A program made the translations under genes and the position numbers. A stretch of 64,000 bases of DNA from Desemzia incerta (GTDB lineage: Bacteria > Bacillota > Bacilli > Lactobacillales > Carnobacteriaceae): the NCBI RefSeq assembly GCF_900115825.1, contig NZ_FOXW01000001.1:186001-250000 (forward strand), written 5' to 3'. This document shows positions 17,424 to 27,144 of this stretch, in pieces. The notes under the pieces were generated by a model that ran no database searches, was not told the DNA's origin, and saw only the letters and a program-made list of their open reading frames with translations. The first letter of the stretch is position 1; every line of letters begins with the position of its first letter.

Positions 17424-18369
17424 AAGAGTCATCCCCCAATTGATAGATCCACGTGTTAGAAGTGCCCGTTTCACGTAAGGCATCTGAAATTTGTTGTGCA
17501 GTCGTTTCGCTGTCTGCTAAAGCGATCATACAGCCGCCTCTGCCGCCGCCGGTCAACTTGGCGCCTAAAGCTCCATTTGCTAAAGCAGCATCCACTAATT
17601 GATTCAACTGCTCGTTGCTGACGCCTAGTTTATCCAGAAGAAGGTGCGCTTGATGCATGTAAGAACCTAAATCAATCGGACTGTTTTCTTCGATCGCTGT
17701 TTTTGCTTTGTCAGCTAACTCTCCCAATTGGTGAATGTCATTCATTGTTTCTTCAGGATGTTCTTTCATTAAAGCAGCGATACTGCCGACTGCTTCTCTG
17801 GTTTGTCCTTTGATCCCAGTATCTGCGACAACTAAGTAAGCATCTACAGACATTTTGAAAGGAACAAACGGCTTCCCTTTGATGTAATACAACGGCTGCT
17901 CGCCGCTGGTCATAGCTGCATCTAAGCCGCTTGGATTTCCATGAGCGATGACTTCAGATACATTGACCAGTTCGAGCAATTGGTCATGCGTCAATTCTTG
18001 CTCAAAGTAATTGAATAACGCACGAACGGTTGCTACAGCTACAGCTGCACTGGATCCCATTCCTCTTTCAGCAGGAATGGAACTGTCGATTTTTAAACTA
18101 AAATCTTTCAACTCTTTTTTTAAAGCCTTCAAACTGATTTCCACCACAGTCAGTAAATTGGATAAACGTTCAGGAACGTCTGTCAATAAACCTTTGTGAT
18201 AAATGCAATCTACCGTAATCGGACCTGTTGATGGTGTAACAGTCGTTTGGATAGTCGCTTTTGGGAAGGGGATTGCTAGAGAAGGTTCTCCGTAAACAAC
18301 TGCGTGTTCTCCCATTAAAATGATTTTTCCTGTTGCTCTCCCAATAGCTTGGTTGTTTACTGTCTGCAT
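17416..18369 (-). CDS. mvaK1: Mevalonate kinase
   Basis: This first GHMP kinase of the pathway phosphorylates mevalonate. The 317-residue protein has GKIILMGEHAVVYGEPSLA at the N-terminus, the ATP loop RGMGSSAAVAVATVRA near residue 108, HGNPSGLDAAMTSG, and KLTGGGRGGCMIAL in the C-terminal GHMP domain. The ATG follows AAGGAGTA. It starts the mvaK1-mvaD-mvaK2-fni series, with a TctA-type permease gene 30 nt upstream on the same strand. Confidence 0.97.
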   Translation of the reverse strand: MQTVNNQAIGRATGKIILMGEHAVVYGEPSLAIPFPKATIQTTVTPSTGPITVDCIYHKGLLTDVPERLSNLLTVVEISLKALKKELKDFSLKIDSSIPAERGMGSSAAVAVATVRALFNYFEQELTHDQLLELVNVSEVIAHGNPSGLDAAMTSGEQPLYYIKGKPFVPFKMSVDAYLVVADTGIKGQTREAVGSIAALMKEHPEETMNDIHQLGELADKAKTAIEENSPIDLGSYMHQAHLLLDKLGVSNEQLNQLVDAALANGALGAKLTGGGRGGCMIALADSETTAQQISDALRETGTSNTWIYQLGDDSFE

Positions 18370-18399
18370 TGGTACGTACTCCTTAAAGGTTGATTTGTA

Positions 18400-19758
18400 T
18401 TAGATGAGCGCCAAATATTGAACGATAAACGGCGCCGCGTATAAGGTCATGAACTGTATACCATAGTTCACTCCCATTTTATTTAACGTTCCACTAGTGA
18501 TCCCAATCAATAACACTCCAAAGATATTGATCAAGCCTGCATCCATATAGGAAAGCAGAAGGATGAAAGAAATAAATAATCCTAAAATGGCTTCATGGGG
18601 AATTTTTTCTAGAACGAAGGTAGAAATTCTTCCAGCATACTTGTTAATAATAACATAACTTAAGATGGAAGCTATAGCTGCACCTAGAACGATGGCGATC
18701 GCCTTTTCTCCTGTAGACAAAATGTGGAACAAGTTATTTTCAACCGTATAAACAGGAGGAGCATTGAACAAGGCACTTCCTGGTCCGATAGCAGTAGGAG
18801 ATAAAGGAATTCCCAGAGCCACTAAAGGAATAATGATTCCTGATATGTAAGTCGACTGGGATAATGCACTCATGGTAGTGATTGTTGTAGTCGCCTTTTC
18901 TTCAGGGTCTTTGATCTTATTGGACACTGTTTCTCCGAATAACAAAATCAATCCTACTGGACTTAAGACAAAGAAAATATTAGAAAGAAGGGCTGAAAAT
19001 GATGCAGCTTTTAATTCTTTTTTAGATAAGATCTTGAAAGGATTCAATCTTTTTTCTTTATCTAAATCGCTTGGGATCGTGATTTTTTTGTAACTATCAG
19101 TCAACATTGTTTTGCGCGTTTCTTTATTCAATAATTGCATCAATGATACGATCAATGGTCCAATCGTGATCCCTAGGAAAAAGGAAGTAGTGATGTTGGC
19201 ATCTTCTGGAACAACTCCAGTGCTCCAATACAAATGACGCAAACTTTGAAACAAGATGGCTAAAGGGATGATGCTTAATAAAGAAAGCATTTTTTGCTTA
19301 CTGATCAAAGACAGAAAGACAGCTCCTATGACGAACAGCAACGATGCATACGGCTGAATAGCTTCTGCAAATGGAACTAATAAGTTCGCCAGTAAAAACG
19401 ATACTGGAATCGAAATTAACGTGCCGATCAGAGCTCCAGCAGCCATTTTTTTAACCACGACACTGGACTTTCCTTCGTTCTTTAAGTAAATAGCATGGTC
19501 GATCATTGGAGCAGACAAAACGCCCCCAGGCAAACCGACGAGAGCTGTTGGCATCAAGTTGGTTAAATTCAGTGTAATAAAAGAGGCTACAAAAAATGTT
19601 AAAATGATCATCGGGTCAGCTCCTGAGAGAATCAATGCCAATGATACCGGCATTAAAACAGAAGTTTCATCTGTCCCTGGAATAAATCCGATAAACGTGT
19701 ATAAAACTACCGCACTCAATGCGGCGAAAAACATTTGAACAAGCAATAAAACATCCAT
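18400..19758 (-). CDS. TctA-family tripartite transporter permease
   Basis: The 452-residue protein has about 11-12 hydrophobic segments and the TctA pattern: IGFIPGTDETSVLMPVSLAL near residue 25, NLMPTALVGLPGGVLSAP near residue 70, and a second pseudo-repeat with LGIPLSPTAIGPGSALFNAP near residue 325. TctA proteins move carboxylates with a TctB membrane subunit and a TctC binding protein. Only a small membrane partner is next to it and no TctC gene is present. It lies directly upstream of mvaK1 and may be in the same operon. The substrate is unknown. Confidence 0.87.
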   Translation of the reverse strand: MDVLLLVQMFFAALSAVVLYTFIGFIPGTDETSVLMPVSLALILSGADPMIILTFFVASFITLNLTNLMPTALVGLPGGVLSAPMIDHAIYLKNEGKSSVVVKKMAAGALIGTLISIPVSFLLANLLVPFAEAIQPYASLLFVIGAVFLSLISKQKMLSLLSIIPLAILFQSLRHLYWSTGVVPEDANITTSFFLGITIGPLIVSLMQLLNKETRKTMLTDSYKKITIPSDLDKEKRLNPFKILSKKELKAASFSALLSNIFFVLSPVGLILLFGETVSNKIKDPEEKATTTITTMSALSQSTYISGIIIPLVALGIPLSPTAIGPGSALFNAPPVYTVENNLFHILSTGEKAIAIVLGAAIASILSYVIINKYAGRISTFVLEKIPHEAILGLFISFILLLSYMDAGLINIFGVLLIGITSGTLNKMGVNYGIQFMTLYAAPFIVQYLALI

Positions 19759-19769
19759 TTCTTAATCTC

Positions 19770-20018
19770 CTAACTAATGTGTTGGTCTTCTTCTTGGGAC
19801 GAGCTGATGATGCGTTTTGGTTTTGTCAGTAATCCTGAAATAATAAAACCAAGAAGAGCTCCTCCTAGACCGAAAAATAATTGTAATGTTCTGCTTCCAT
19901 CTGGCGCTAAAAAATACAAGCCCATAGTGGAGACGGCAGAGATGAATATGGAACGCACAAGATCACGTAATTCTACTACGTCGCCCCATATTTCAATATA
20001 GTTTTTTTCTTCTTTCAT
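19770..20018 (-). CDS. Small two-helix membrane protein, probable partner of the TctA-type permease
   Basis: The 82-residue protein has a charged N-terminus (about 20 residues), two hydrophobic segments (about 22-38 and 44-62, with LFFGLGGALLGFIISGL), and a polar tail. It ends 11 nt before the permease and has AAGGAGT upstream. TctB-like proteins are small membrane subunits, so a partner role is plausible from position, but it is shorter than TctB and I see no signature. Confidence 0.7.
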   Translation of the reverse strand: MKEEKNYIEIWGDVVELRDLVRSIFISAVSTMGLYFLAPDGSRTLQLFFGLGGALLGFIISGLLTKPKRIISSSQEEDQHIS

Positions 20019-20267
20019 TGTCGAACTCCTTCCTATACAAATTTCTTATAGTTCCTTTAATGATTCGATAACTCCATTAAAACGCATTCTCACTTACAAT
20101 AGTACAGTAGATGAATAACTTGTGGTAGTTAAGCTTCGCTAAAACACATTAAATTTTTTTAAAGATTTAGCCGGATTTTCATCTTACACAAAAGGAAAAA
20201 CTATAATTAAGACTGAATATCTGTTACAATTATGCGAAACTTTCAAAATCAGGAGGGACAAATACCC

Positions 20268-21191
20268 ATGAATGAAACGGAAACTCATCACATTATTTCT
20301 CGTGATGACTGGAAAGAATTAGGTCATGATACATCCATCAAAATGACATTTGAAGAATTGGAAAATATTAGAGGACTGAACGATCCGATTTCTTTAGCAG
20401 ACGTAAAAGAAATCTATGTACCTCTAGTTCAATTAATCAATTTATTTATCCAACAATACGAAAAACTGCAAAAAGAAAAGACCTTTTTCTTAGAGCACCA
20501 AACTGAAACAAAACCGTTCGTGATTGGGATCGCAGGAAGTGTTGCTGTTGGGAAAAGCACGACAGCACGTTTGTTGACTCAAATGCTGGCCAGCTACTTC
20601 ACTGATCTGAGTGTAGAAATGATCACCACAGACGGGTTTTTGTATCCAAATAAGGTCTTAAAAGAAAAAGGCATCATGAATCGAAAAGGGTTTCCTGAAA
20701 GTTACGATATGAAAAAATTGATCACATTTTTGAGCAAAGTAAAAATCGGTGAAACCAATATTACTTCTCCAGTCTATTCTCATGAAGTGTATGACATTAT
20801 AGAGGGGAAAACAAACGTTTTGCACCGACCGGATATTTTGGTTGTGGAAGGCATCAACGTGCTGCAATCACCAGCGAACGAACAGATTTACATAAGCGAT
20901 TTTTTCGATTTTTCAATCTACGTGGATGCAGAACCGGAACAAATCGAAAAATGGTACATCGAACGATTCGGAGTATTGCTGGAAACAGCGTTTACGGATC
21001 CGAACAACTATTATTATGAGTTAGCGCAAAAAGGTCCAGAAGCAGCATTTGCACATGCTCATGACGTATGGAGAACGATCAATTTAGAAAACTTGAAAAA
21101 CTTCATTCTTCCGACGCGTAAACGGGCGGATTTAATTTTGCACAAAAGTGAAAGGCATTACATTGACAAAATCATGCTGAAAAAGTACTGA
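20268..21191 (+). CDS. coaA: Pantothenate kinase, type I
   Basis: The enzyme carries out the first step of coenzyme A synthesis from pantothenate. The 307-residue protein has the P-loop GIAGSVAVGKSTTARLL near residue 90, TTDGFLYPNKVL, the RKGFPESYDM motif and VVEGINVLQ, all typical of CoaA of the PRK/uridine kinase superfamily. The start at 20268 is supported by AGGAGGG 11 nt upstream; an ATG at 20232 would add 12 non-conserved residues. It is monocistronic. Confidence 0.96.
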   Translation: MNETETHHIISRDDWKELGHDTSIKMTFEELENIRGLNDPISLADVKEIYVPLVQLINLFIQQYEKLQKEKTFFLEHQTETKPFVIGIAGSVAVGKSTTARLLTQMLASYFTDLSVEMITTDGFLYPNKVLKEKGIMNRKGFPESYDMKKLITFLSKVKIGETNITSPVYSHEVYDIIEGKTNVLHRPDILVVEGINVLQSPANEQIYISDFFDFSIYVDAEPEQIEKWYIERFGVLLETAFTDPNNYYYELAQKGPEAAFAHAHDVWRTINLENLKNFILPTRKRADLILHKSERHYIDKIMLKKY

Positions 21192-21328
21192 ATGAACGGG
21201 TACTCAAATAGACAAGAATAAGGAAAATAAACTTTTCATTAGAAAAAGCGCTGTCATTTTTTTTGAGCTAACAAATCTATATCATTCATGATACTATGGT
21301 AAGAAAAATATAGAAGAGGTGTAAAGTT

Positions 21329-22885
21329 TTGACAACTATAACAGATACAAAAGAATTGGAAAAAATGATCGTACTTGATTTTGGTAGTCAATATAACCAA
21401 TTGATCACGCGCCGTATTAGAGAATTTGGAGTTTATTCAGAGTTGATGCCTCATACAACAACAGCTGAAGAGTTGAAAGAATTAAACGTTAAAGGAATCA
21501 TCTTTTCAGGTGGACCAATGAGTGTTTACGATGAAGGATCATTTTCAGTAGATCCAGAAATTTTTAATTTAGGTATTCCAATTTTTGGTATTTGTTATGG
21601 AATGCAATTGATGACGAAAATGATGGGTGGAGAAGTTAGCCCAAGTACAAACCGCGAATACGGGAAAGCTGAGATTCATATTGAAGACCGTACAGCACCT
21701 CTTTTCACTACTTTAGATGAAGAAGAAACGGTTTGGATGAGTCATGGTGACTTGGTTACTCAAGCTCCAGAAGGTTTCGTTGTCAGTGCGACTAGCGCAC
21801 ACTGCCCGATTGCTTCTATGTTTAACGAGCAAAAGAACTTCCATGCCGTTCAATTCCATCCAGAAGTTCGTCACTCTGTACATGGAAACGACATGTTAAG
21901 AAACTTTACGTTTAATGTCTGTGGTTTTGAAGGAAACTGGAGCATCAGCAACTTTATCGATTTAGAGATCGCTAAAATCCGCGAAACTGTAGGAGACAAA
22001 AAAGTCTTGCTTGGTTTATCAGGCGGGGTGGACTCAAGTGTAGTAGGAGTTCTATTGCAAAGAGCGATCGGCGACCAGTTGACGTGTATTTTTGTGGATC
22101 ATGGTTTATTGCGTAAAGGCGAGAGCGAACAAGTTATGGAAAGTTTAGTCGGCAAATTCGGCTTGAACATTATCCGTGTGGACGCTAAAGAACGTTTCAT
22201 GGCCAAATTAAAAGGCGTCAGCGATCCCGAACAAAAACGTAAAATTATCGGAAACGAATTTGTGTACTTATTTGATGATGAAGCAACAAAACTTGAAGGT
22301 GTTGAGTTTTTAGCTCAAGGAACACTGTATACAGACATCATCGAAAGCGGAACAGCTACTGCTCAAACAATCAAATCTCACCACAACGTAGGTGGACTTC
22401 CTGAAGACATGCAATTCAAATTGATCGAACCATTGAATGCTTTATTCAAAGACGAGGTTCGTGAATTAGGAATGGAATTAGGCATGCCAGAAAGCTTAGT
22501 TTGGCGCCAACCGTTCCCAGGCCCAGGTCTAGGAATTCGTGTCATCGGTGAATTAACAGAAGAAAAATTAGAGATCGTTCGCGACAGCGACTACATCTTA
22601 AGAGAAGAAATTGCTAAAGCCGGTCTTGACCGCGATATCTGGCAATACTTCACAGTTCTTCCAGGTTTCCGCAGTGTCGGAGTAATGGGAGACGGCCGTA
22701 CGTATGACTACACAGTTGGAATTCGTGCTGTAACGTCTATCGACGGAATGACAGCAGACTTTGCACGTATCCCTTGGGACGTATTGCAAAAAATCTCTGT
22801 CCGCATCGTAAACGAAGTGAAACACGTTAACCGTATCGTGTATGATGTGACGAGTAAGCCACCAGCAACTGTTGAGTGGGAATAA
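21329..22885 (+). CDS. guaA: GMP synthase (glutamine-hydrolysing)
   Basis: The 518-residue enzyme converts XMP to GMP. The N-terminal amidotransferase domain (about 10-200) has [10 protein letters not shown], the nucleophile loop [10 protein letters not shown] and FHPEVRHS; the ATP pyrophosphatase domain has [13 protein letters not shown] near residue 230; the C-terminal dimerisation domain ends [10 protein letters not shown]. The start is TTG at 21329, 8 nt after AGAGGTG. The 3' end of guaA is a known integration site for mobile elements, and an AT-rich block follows it here. Confidence 0.97.
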   Translation: MTTITDTKELEKMIVLDFGSQYNQLITRRIREFGVYSELMPHTTTAEELKELNVKGIIFSGGPMSVYDEGSFSVDPEIFNLGIPIFGICYGMQLMTKMMGGEVSPSTNREYGKAEIHIEDRTAPLFTTLDEEETVWMSHGDLVTQAPEGFVVSATSAHCPIASMFNEQKNFHAVQFHPEVRHSVHGNDMLRNFTFNVCGFEGNWSISNFIDLEIAKIRETVGDKKVLLGLSGGVDSSVVGVLLQRAIGDQLTCIFVDHGLLRKGESEQVMESLVGKFGLNIIRVDAKERFMAKLKGVSDPEQKRKIIGNEFVYLFDDEATKLEGVEFLAQGTLYTDIIESGTATAQTIKSHHNVGGLPEDMQFKLIEPLNALFKDEVRELGMELGMPESLVWRQPFPGPGLGIRVIGELTEEKLEIVRDSDYILREEIAKAGLDRDIWQYFTVLPGFRSVGVMGDGRTYDYTVGIRAVTSIDGMTADFARIPWDVLQKISVRIVNEVKHVNRIVYDVTSKPPATVEWE

Positions 22886-22972
22886 TTAGCAAGAAATTTG
22901 TTGAAGTTTGTATACTTATTTATTCGTTATTGTTTATCTAAAGCAAAATTACTAATTTAATATACAATGCTT

Positions 22973-23007
22973 GCCGTTAGTATGTGGAAACTTACTAATG
23001 GCTTTTT
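22973..23007 (+). terminator. Probable terminator after guaA
   Basis: Stem GCCGTTAGTA / TACTAATGGC (one G-T wobble) with a 10-nt loop and a T5 run, about 90 nt after guaA. The rest of the 378-nt gap to the next gene is very AT-rich and shows no ORF. Confidence 0.7.
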
Positions 23008-23190
23008 GAATTTCTATAGAAGTAAAAAACAGGCTATTTCTCCTATAAAATTAAATGAATTCAAACTTAGTTAATAGGAAAAAGCTTTGTCTTTATTAAA
23101 TGAGTAACAAATACAATTTAAATGCTTCTCATAACTCTAGTTTATTAAGAAAAATGTAATCATGGTTATAACTTTCTTTATTATTAAGAA

Positions 23191-23221
23191 TTTACATAGT
23201 ATCTTTATCCTATGATATAAT
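23191..23221 (+). promoter_or_regulatory. Probable promoter of the methylase-DUF262-HEPN operon
   Basis: TATAAT at 23216-23221 is preceded by TG at the extended -10 position; TTTACA at 23191-23196 is a possible -35 with a long 19-bp spacer. It lies 43 nt before the first gene. Confidence 0.5.
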
Positions 23222-23263
23222 AAAGTAAAACTATAGTAATACATTCGGTGAAAGGTCAGAACA

Positions 23264-24685
23264 ATGAATTTAAAACATCAAATTTTTACTCCTAAAAAAA
23301 TAGTGGAAAAAATGTTAAATAGTGTCAATTATTGTAAAAATTTATATGGGAAAAAAATATTAGAAAGCTCTTCTGGAGATGGTAGTATACTACTTAATAT
23401 TGTAGAGAGATATATAATTTCTTCAATAAAAGATAATTATTCTCTGGATGAAATAAAAGTTGGTTTAGAACAAGATATATATGCTGTTGAGATTGATACC
23501 TTCTATTATAAAGAGTGTATAAAGAAATTAAACGAATTAGCTCATGGATATGGTATAAATAAAGTACAATGGAATTTATTTAACTGTGATAGATTAGATA
23601 AAAAGTTCAAAATTAAATTCGATTTTATTATTGGAAATCCGCCTTATATAAAATACCATGACATTGAAAAAACAAATAGGGGATTTTTAAAGAGTAAATA
23701 TAAATCATGTTCCAAGGGAAATTTTGATTATTACTATGCTTTTCTTGAAGAAGATTTAGATAGTTTGAATGAAACTGGAAAAATATCTTATTTGGTTCCA
23801 AGTAATATGTTTAAAAATGTGCATGGTAATATAATTAGAGAACTTATAAAAGATAAATTAATAGCTGTTTATGACTACACGAATGAAAAAATATTTCAAA
23901 ATATACTTACTTCTTCCTCAATCATTATTATCGATAAATCAGTGTGTGTTAATCATATCAATTATCATGATATTAAGAAAAAGAGCACAATAATAATCTC
24001 TAAAAACTTATTAAAAGAAAAATGGGTGTTTAGGTCTCATATTAATCATAATGAAAATACATTAAGATTTGGAAATTATTTTGAGGCTTCAATGCCTGTG
24101 GCTACTCTATTGAATGAAGCTTTTATTCTTAGAGATTTTGAAGAGAGTGGAGATTACTATAAAGTAAATCAAAAAAAAATCGAAAAATGTTTGGTCAGAG
24201 ATGCTGCCAGTCCTAAAAATATGTACCTACAAAGAAAAGAAAAAATAATTTTTCCATATTTCTATAATAGTCAAGGGTTAAATAGATATACACCTACAGA
24301 GTTTGCAAATTTGTTTCCTTCTGCTAGTGAATATTTGCAAATGTTTTCCCATAAATTATCTTCGAGGAATTCTAGCTCAAATGTTTTTTGGTTTGAGTAT
24401 GGAAGAACCCAAGCTTTGAAGCATCTAAACCAGCCTAAACTATTGATTTCAACTATAATTACAAAAAAAGTTAAAATATATGAATTAAATCAAAATACAA
24501 TTCCTTACTCTGGAATATATATAGTACCGAAACAAAATATGAGTTTAGCAATAGCTAAGGATATATTACAGACCAAAGAATTTTTTGAATATGTAACTTC
24601 GGTTGGAACTAATGTTAATAGCAGTTCTGTAAGAATAACTGCAAAAGATATCAATAATTACTTTATAAATGAGAATTTAATTTAA
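23264..24685 (+). CDS. N6-adenine DNA methyltransferase (NPPY type)
   Basis: The 473-residue protein has FTPKKIVEKML (motif X region, residues 8-18), the SAM loop LESSSGDGSILLNI (34-46), AVEID (74-78) and the catalytic IIGNPPYIKYH (122-132), giving the motif order of gamma-class N6-adenine methyltransferases such as those of type II systems. The C-terminal half (about 250-473) would be the target-recognition region. Codon use is far more AT-rich than in guaA next door, suggesting transfer. It starts a three-gene operon; the DUF262 gene begins 13 nt after its stop. It probably marks host DNA; no classical restriction endonuclease is adjacent. Confidence 0.88.
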   Translation: MNLKHQIFTPKKIVEKMLNSVNYCKNLYGKKILESSSGDGSILLNIVERYIISSIKDNYSLDEIKVGLEQDIYAVEIDTFYYKECIKKLNELAHGYGINKVQWNLFNCDRLDKKFKIKFDFIIGNPPYIKYHDIEKTNRGFLKSKYKSCSKGNFDYYYAFLEEDLDSLNETGKISYLVPSNMFKNVHGNIIRELIKDKLIAVYDYTNEKIFQNILTSSSIIIIDKSVCVNHINYHDIKKKSTIIISKNLLKEKWVFRSHINHNENTLRFGNYFEASMPVATLLNEAFILRDFEESGDYYKVNQKKIEKCLVRDAASPKNMYLQRKEKIIFPYFYNSQGLNRYTPTEFANLFPSASEYLQMFSHKLSSRNSSSNVFWFEYGRTQALKHLNQPKLLISTIITKKVKIYELNQNTIPYSGIYIVPKQNMSLAIAKDILQTKEFFEYVTSVGTNVNSSSVRITAKDINNYFINENLI

Positions 24686-24698
24686 AGGAGTTTAACTG

Positions 24699-25814
24699 AT
24701 GCTAGATCAAGAAGTAAAGGAAAAAGCTAAAGAAATATTCACTGATTCATATACAATGTCTATAGGTGAAATTGCTAGTATGTACAGTGAAGATGAGTTA
24801 GAATTACAACCTGAATACCAGAGGTTTTTCAGATGGTCTAATTCTCAAAAAACTAAGTTTATAGAGTCTATTTTATTAGGCATACCTATTCCACCAATTT
24901 TTGTGTATCAAAGAAAAGACGGGGTTTGGACAGTAATTGATGGGTTACAAAGGTTATCGACTATTTTTCAATTTATGGAAATATTAAATATTGATTCTAC
25001 AAGTAGACACGAAGTTCCTGCATTAGAATTACATGGCACCAAATTTTTACCATCTTTAGAAGGGAAAAAATGGGAGAATGGCGATAATGCTATATCTAAA
25101 GAGATTAAACTTTTTTTTAAAAGATCTCGATTGGATGTAAAAATTATTAAGTATACAAGTGATGTGGATTCACAATATGAACTTTTTCAAAGATTAAATA
25201 CAGGAGGCTCATCACTATCTGAACAAGAAATAAGAAATAGCTTGATGATTATGGGAAACAGGGAATTCTATGCATGGTTTGAAGAATTGAATAACAATAT
25301 AAATTTTCAAAATTGTTTACCTTTGAGTAAAAAACAAACAAATGAAAAAGATGATATGGACTATTTGTTGAGATATTTTATATTTACATCTCTTAAAATC
25401 ACTGATATAACTGGGAAAGAAGACATGAGTCCTTATATAACTGAAAAAATGCACGAATTGATTAAAATTGACAATTTTAATTATGACGAAAAGAAGATAG
25501 TATTTGAACAAGTATTTTCTATTTTATCAGATACATTAGGAGAAGATAGCTTTAAAAAATTTGATCCTGATAAATCGAAATTTACTGGAGCTGTTTCTAT
25601 GGCTTTTTTTGAAGCAATAGTACCTGGTCTGACTAATTCTATTATAGAAAAACCTTATGAACCTTCCCAGAATGAAAGAAAAGAAAAACTTAAAAAATTA
25701 ATTGAAAATTTATCAAATACAGAAGAGTTCCTGGAAAAAAAGAATCAATCAAGACCAATATCAAGAACTAAAGAACTAGTAACTTATAGTGAGGAATATT
25801 TTAGTGGATTGTGA
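24699..25814 (+). CDS. DUF262 (GmrSD N-domain-like) protein
   Basis: The 371-residue protein has the DUF262 core: YQRFFRW (40-46), KFIESILLGIPIPPIFVYQ, VIDGLQRLSTI (79-89, a variant of DGQQR) and RLNTGGSSLSEQEIRN near 165-180. This ParB-like fold is the nucleotide-dependent sensor half of type IV GmrSD restriction enzymes. The usual C-terminal DUF1524 HNH nuclease is absent; the C-terminus (about 300-371) is charged and helical. AAAGGAG precedes the ATG, and the end overlaps the HEPN gene. Role in defence is inferred from family and neighbours. Confidence 0.88.
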   Translation: MLDQEVKEKAKEIFTDSYTMSIGEIASMYSEDELELQPEYQRFFRWSNSQKTKFIESILLGIPIPPIFVYQRKDGVWTVIDGLQRLSTIFQFMEILNIDSTSRHEVPALELHGTKFLPSLEGKKWENGDNAISKEIKLFFKRSRLDVKIIKYTSDVDSQYELFQRLNTGGSSLSEQEIRNSLMIMGNREFYAWFEELNNNINFQNCLPLSKKQTNEKDDMDYLLRYFIFTSLKITDITGKEDMSPYITEKMHELIKIDNFNYDEKKIVFEQVFSILSDTLGEDSFKKFDPDKSKFTGAVSMAFFEAIVPGLTNSIIEKPYEPSQNERKEKLKKLIENLSNTEEFLEKKNQSRPISRTKELVTYSEEYFSGL

Positions 25815-26484
25815 AAAATTACAGAGAAAATTAGATAAAAATACAAGTTATCGAAAAAGAGAAATAAGTAATTTAAGCATACAAATTCAGGCTACTGATG
25901 GAGAAATTAAGGACTCCTTATTAAGAGCTGCATTTACTATAATATATGCACACTTTGAAGGTTTTTCAGTTGAAGCAATAAGATTGTTTTTACAACATAT
26001 TAACTTTAAAGAAATTCCTGTGAAAAGTTTAGATTATCATTTACAGACACTGCACCATACAAAGAAAATTATAGATGTAAAAAAATCCACAAAAAAAAGA
26101 AAATTTAATGAATTAACTACAGCTATTTTATTAGAAAAAAACACCATTTTTAAAGTTGAAGAGAAAGATAAAAGTATTGTTTCAGCAGAAAGTAACTTAA
26201 AATTTGATGTTATTGAGGATCTACTTTTTTACTTAGGAATCACTACAGAAAAATTCATTTTACTGAGCGATAAACAGTCTAACCTATCAACTAAACAAGA
26301 ATTTATAGATCGTAGTATTTTAAATGTCCGTAATAAAATCGCTCACGGAGAAAATGTTAAAGTTTCAATCGATGAATTTGAAGAAGTTAAAAGTTTTATT
26401 TTGGATTATATGGATACATTAAGTAATTATATTATGGACATCTCCATAAATGAAACTTATAAGATGCCAATAAAAGAAGTATAG
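25804..26484 (+). CDS. HEPN RNase-like protein, MAE_28990/MAE_18760 type
   Basis: The 226-residue protein matches the MAE_28990 HEPN pattern: an N-terminal helical region with RAAFTIIYAHFEGFSVEAI and the catalytic R-x4-H motif in RNKIAHGE near residues 176-183. HEPN proteins of this kind are predicted RNases acting as toxins or abortive-infection effectors. GTG 25804 follows GAGGA at 8-nt spacing and overlaps the DUF262 gene by 11 nt, so the two are translationally coupled; GTG 25789 is a weaker alternative. It is the likely effector of the operon. Confidence 0.83.
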   Translation: MDCEKLQRKLDKNTSYRKREISNLSIQIQATDGEIKDSLLRAAFTIIYAHFEGFSVEAIRLFLQHINFKEIPVKSLDYHLQTLHHTKKIIDVKKSTKKRKFNELTTAILLEKNTIFKVEEKDKSIVSAESNLKFDVIEDLLFYLGITTEKFILLSDKQSNLSTKQEFIDRSILNVRNKIAHGENVKVSIDEFEEVKSFILDYMDTLSNYIMDISINETYKMPIKEV

Positions 26485-27144
26485 TAAAAATAAAATAATT
26501 TTGGTAGTTAAAAAATAAATAACTAACACAGTGTCCAAAAAGTTTAAATTAAACTGAGTTATTAAAAGGATTGATTAGTTTTCGATAAAATAAGTATTTT
26601 TTGACAGCATGAACCTATGAATATAACTAATTGTATTATCTATTGAAATTACTAAATTATTACTAATAATGAGGTTAAACGATTTTGCTTTACGGATATA
26701 TAATCATCATTTGAATTTATTAAAATTAAAAGGTATCTTATAAGACAATTGGTTAATCACAAAATAAGAAATGTTTTTTTGCATCTACTGTGTAATATAA
26801 TATTTTGTTCTAAAAAAATTTCATAAATGAATTTTTTATTTTTAAATCGAAAGTTGTTAAACTATTTCTTCCTCTATGATTAAATTAGTTAGAAATAATA
26901 ACTAGCTAACTATAAAGAAAAAGAAAGCTTTCATTATTACAGATACTGGTAGACTGGAAACTCTTAAAATAATTGAATATTTAAAAGGTAAGACCTAAAA
27001 CAGCACGGAGTAAGTTAATTTCACTTCGGGCTGTTTTGTATATCTATAACATCTTTGAGTAGCATGAAGTCAGAAAAGAGAAAATAAATCAGGAGAACGA
27101 AAAAATTAAAGATTGAAAAAAGCAAATAGTAAACAGGGGGGATA
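26485..27144. other. AT-rich gene-free stretch downstream of the HEPN gene
   Basis: These 660 nt hold no ORF with a start codon and ribosome binding site. An open stretch of about 27 codons ending at 26998 (KKKKAFIITDTGRLETLKII...) looks like the tail of a lost gene but has no start. A hairpin terminator follows at 26997-27037. The base composition matches the preceding island more than the following SDR gene, so the island boundary may lie near 27000. Confidence 0.5.
26997..27037. terminator. Terminator-like hairpin at island end
   Basis: AAAACAGC at 26997-27004 pairs with GCTGTTTT at 27030-27037, with an inner GGAGT/ACTTC pairing. It overlaps the end of the relic reading frame. Confidence 0.6.

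Noticed and set aside
21192-21328. Purine riboswitch upstream of guaA
   Set aside because: The 137-nt leader does not show the conserved purine-aptamer core or a terminator pair.
22874-22885. GAGTGGGAATAA at the guaA end, with a near copy (GGGTGGGAATA) at 27889-27899, read as att repeats around the island
   Set aside because: The second copy lies inside the conserved C-terminal coding part of the SDR gene and has a mismatch; no integrase is present. It is probably chance.
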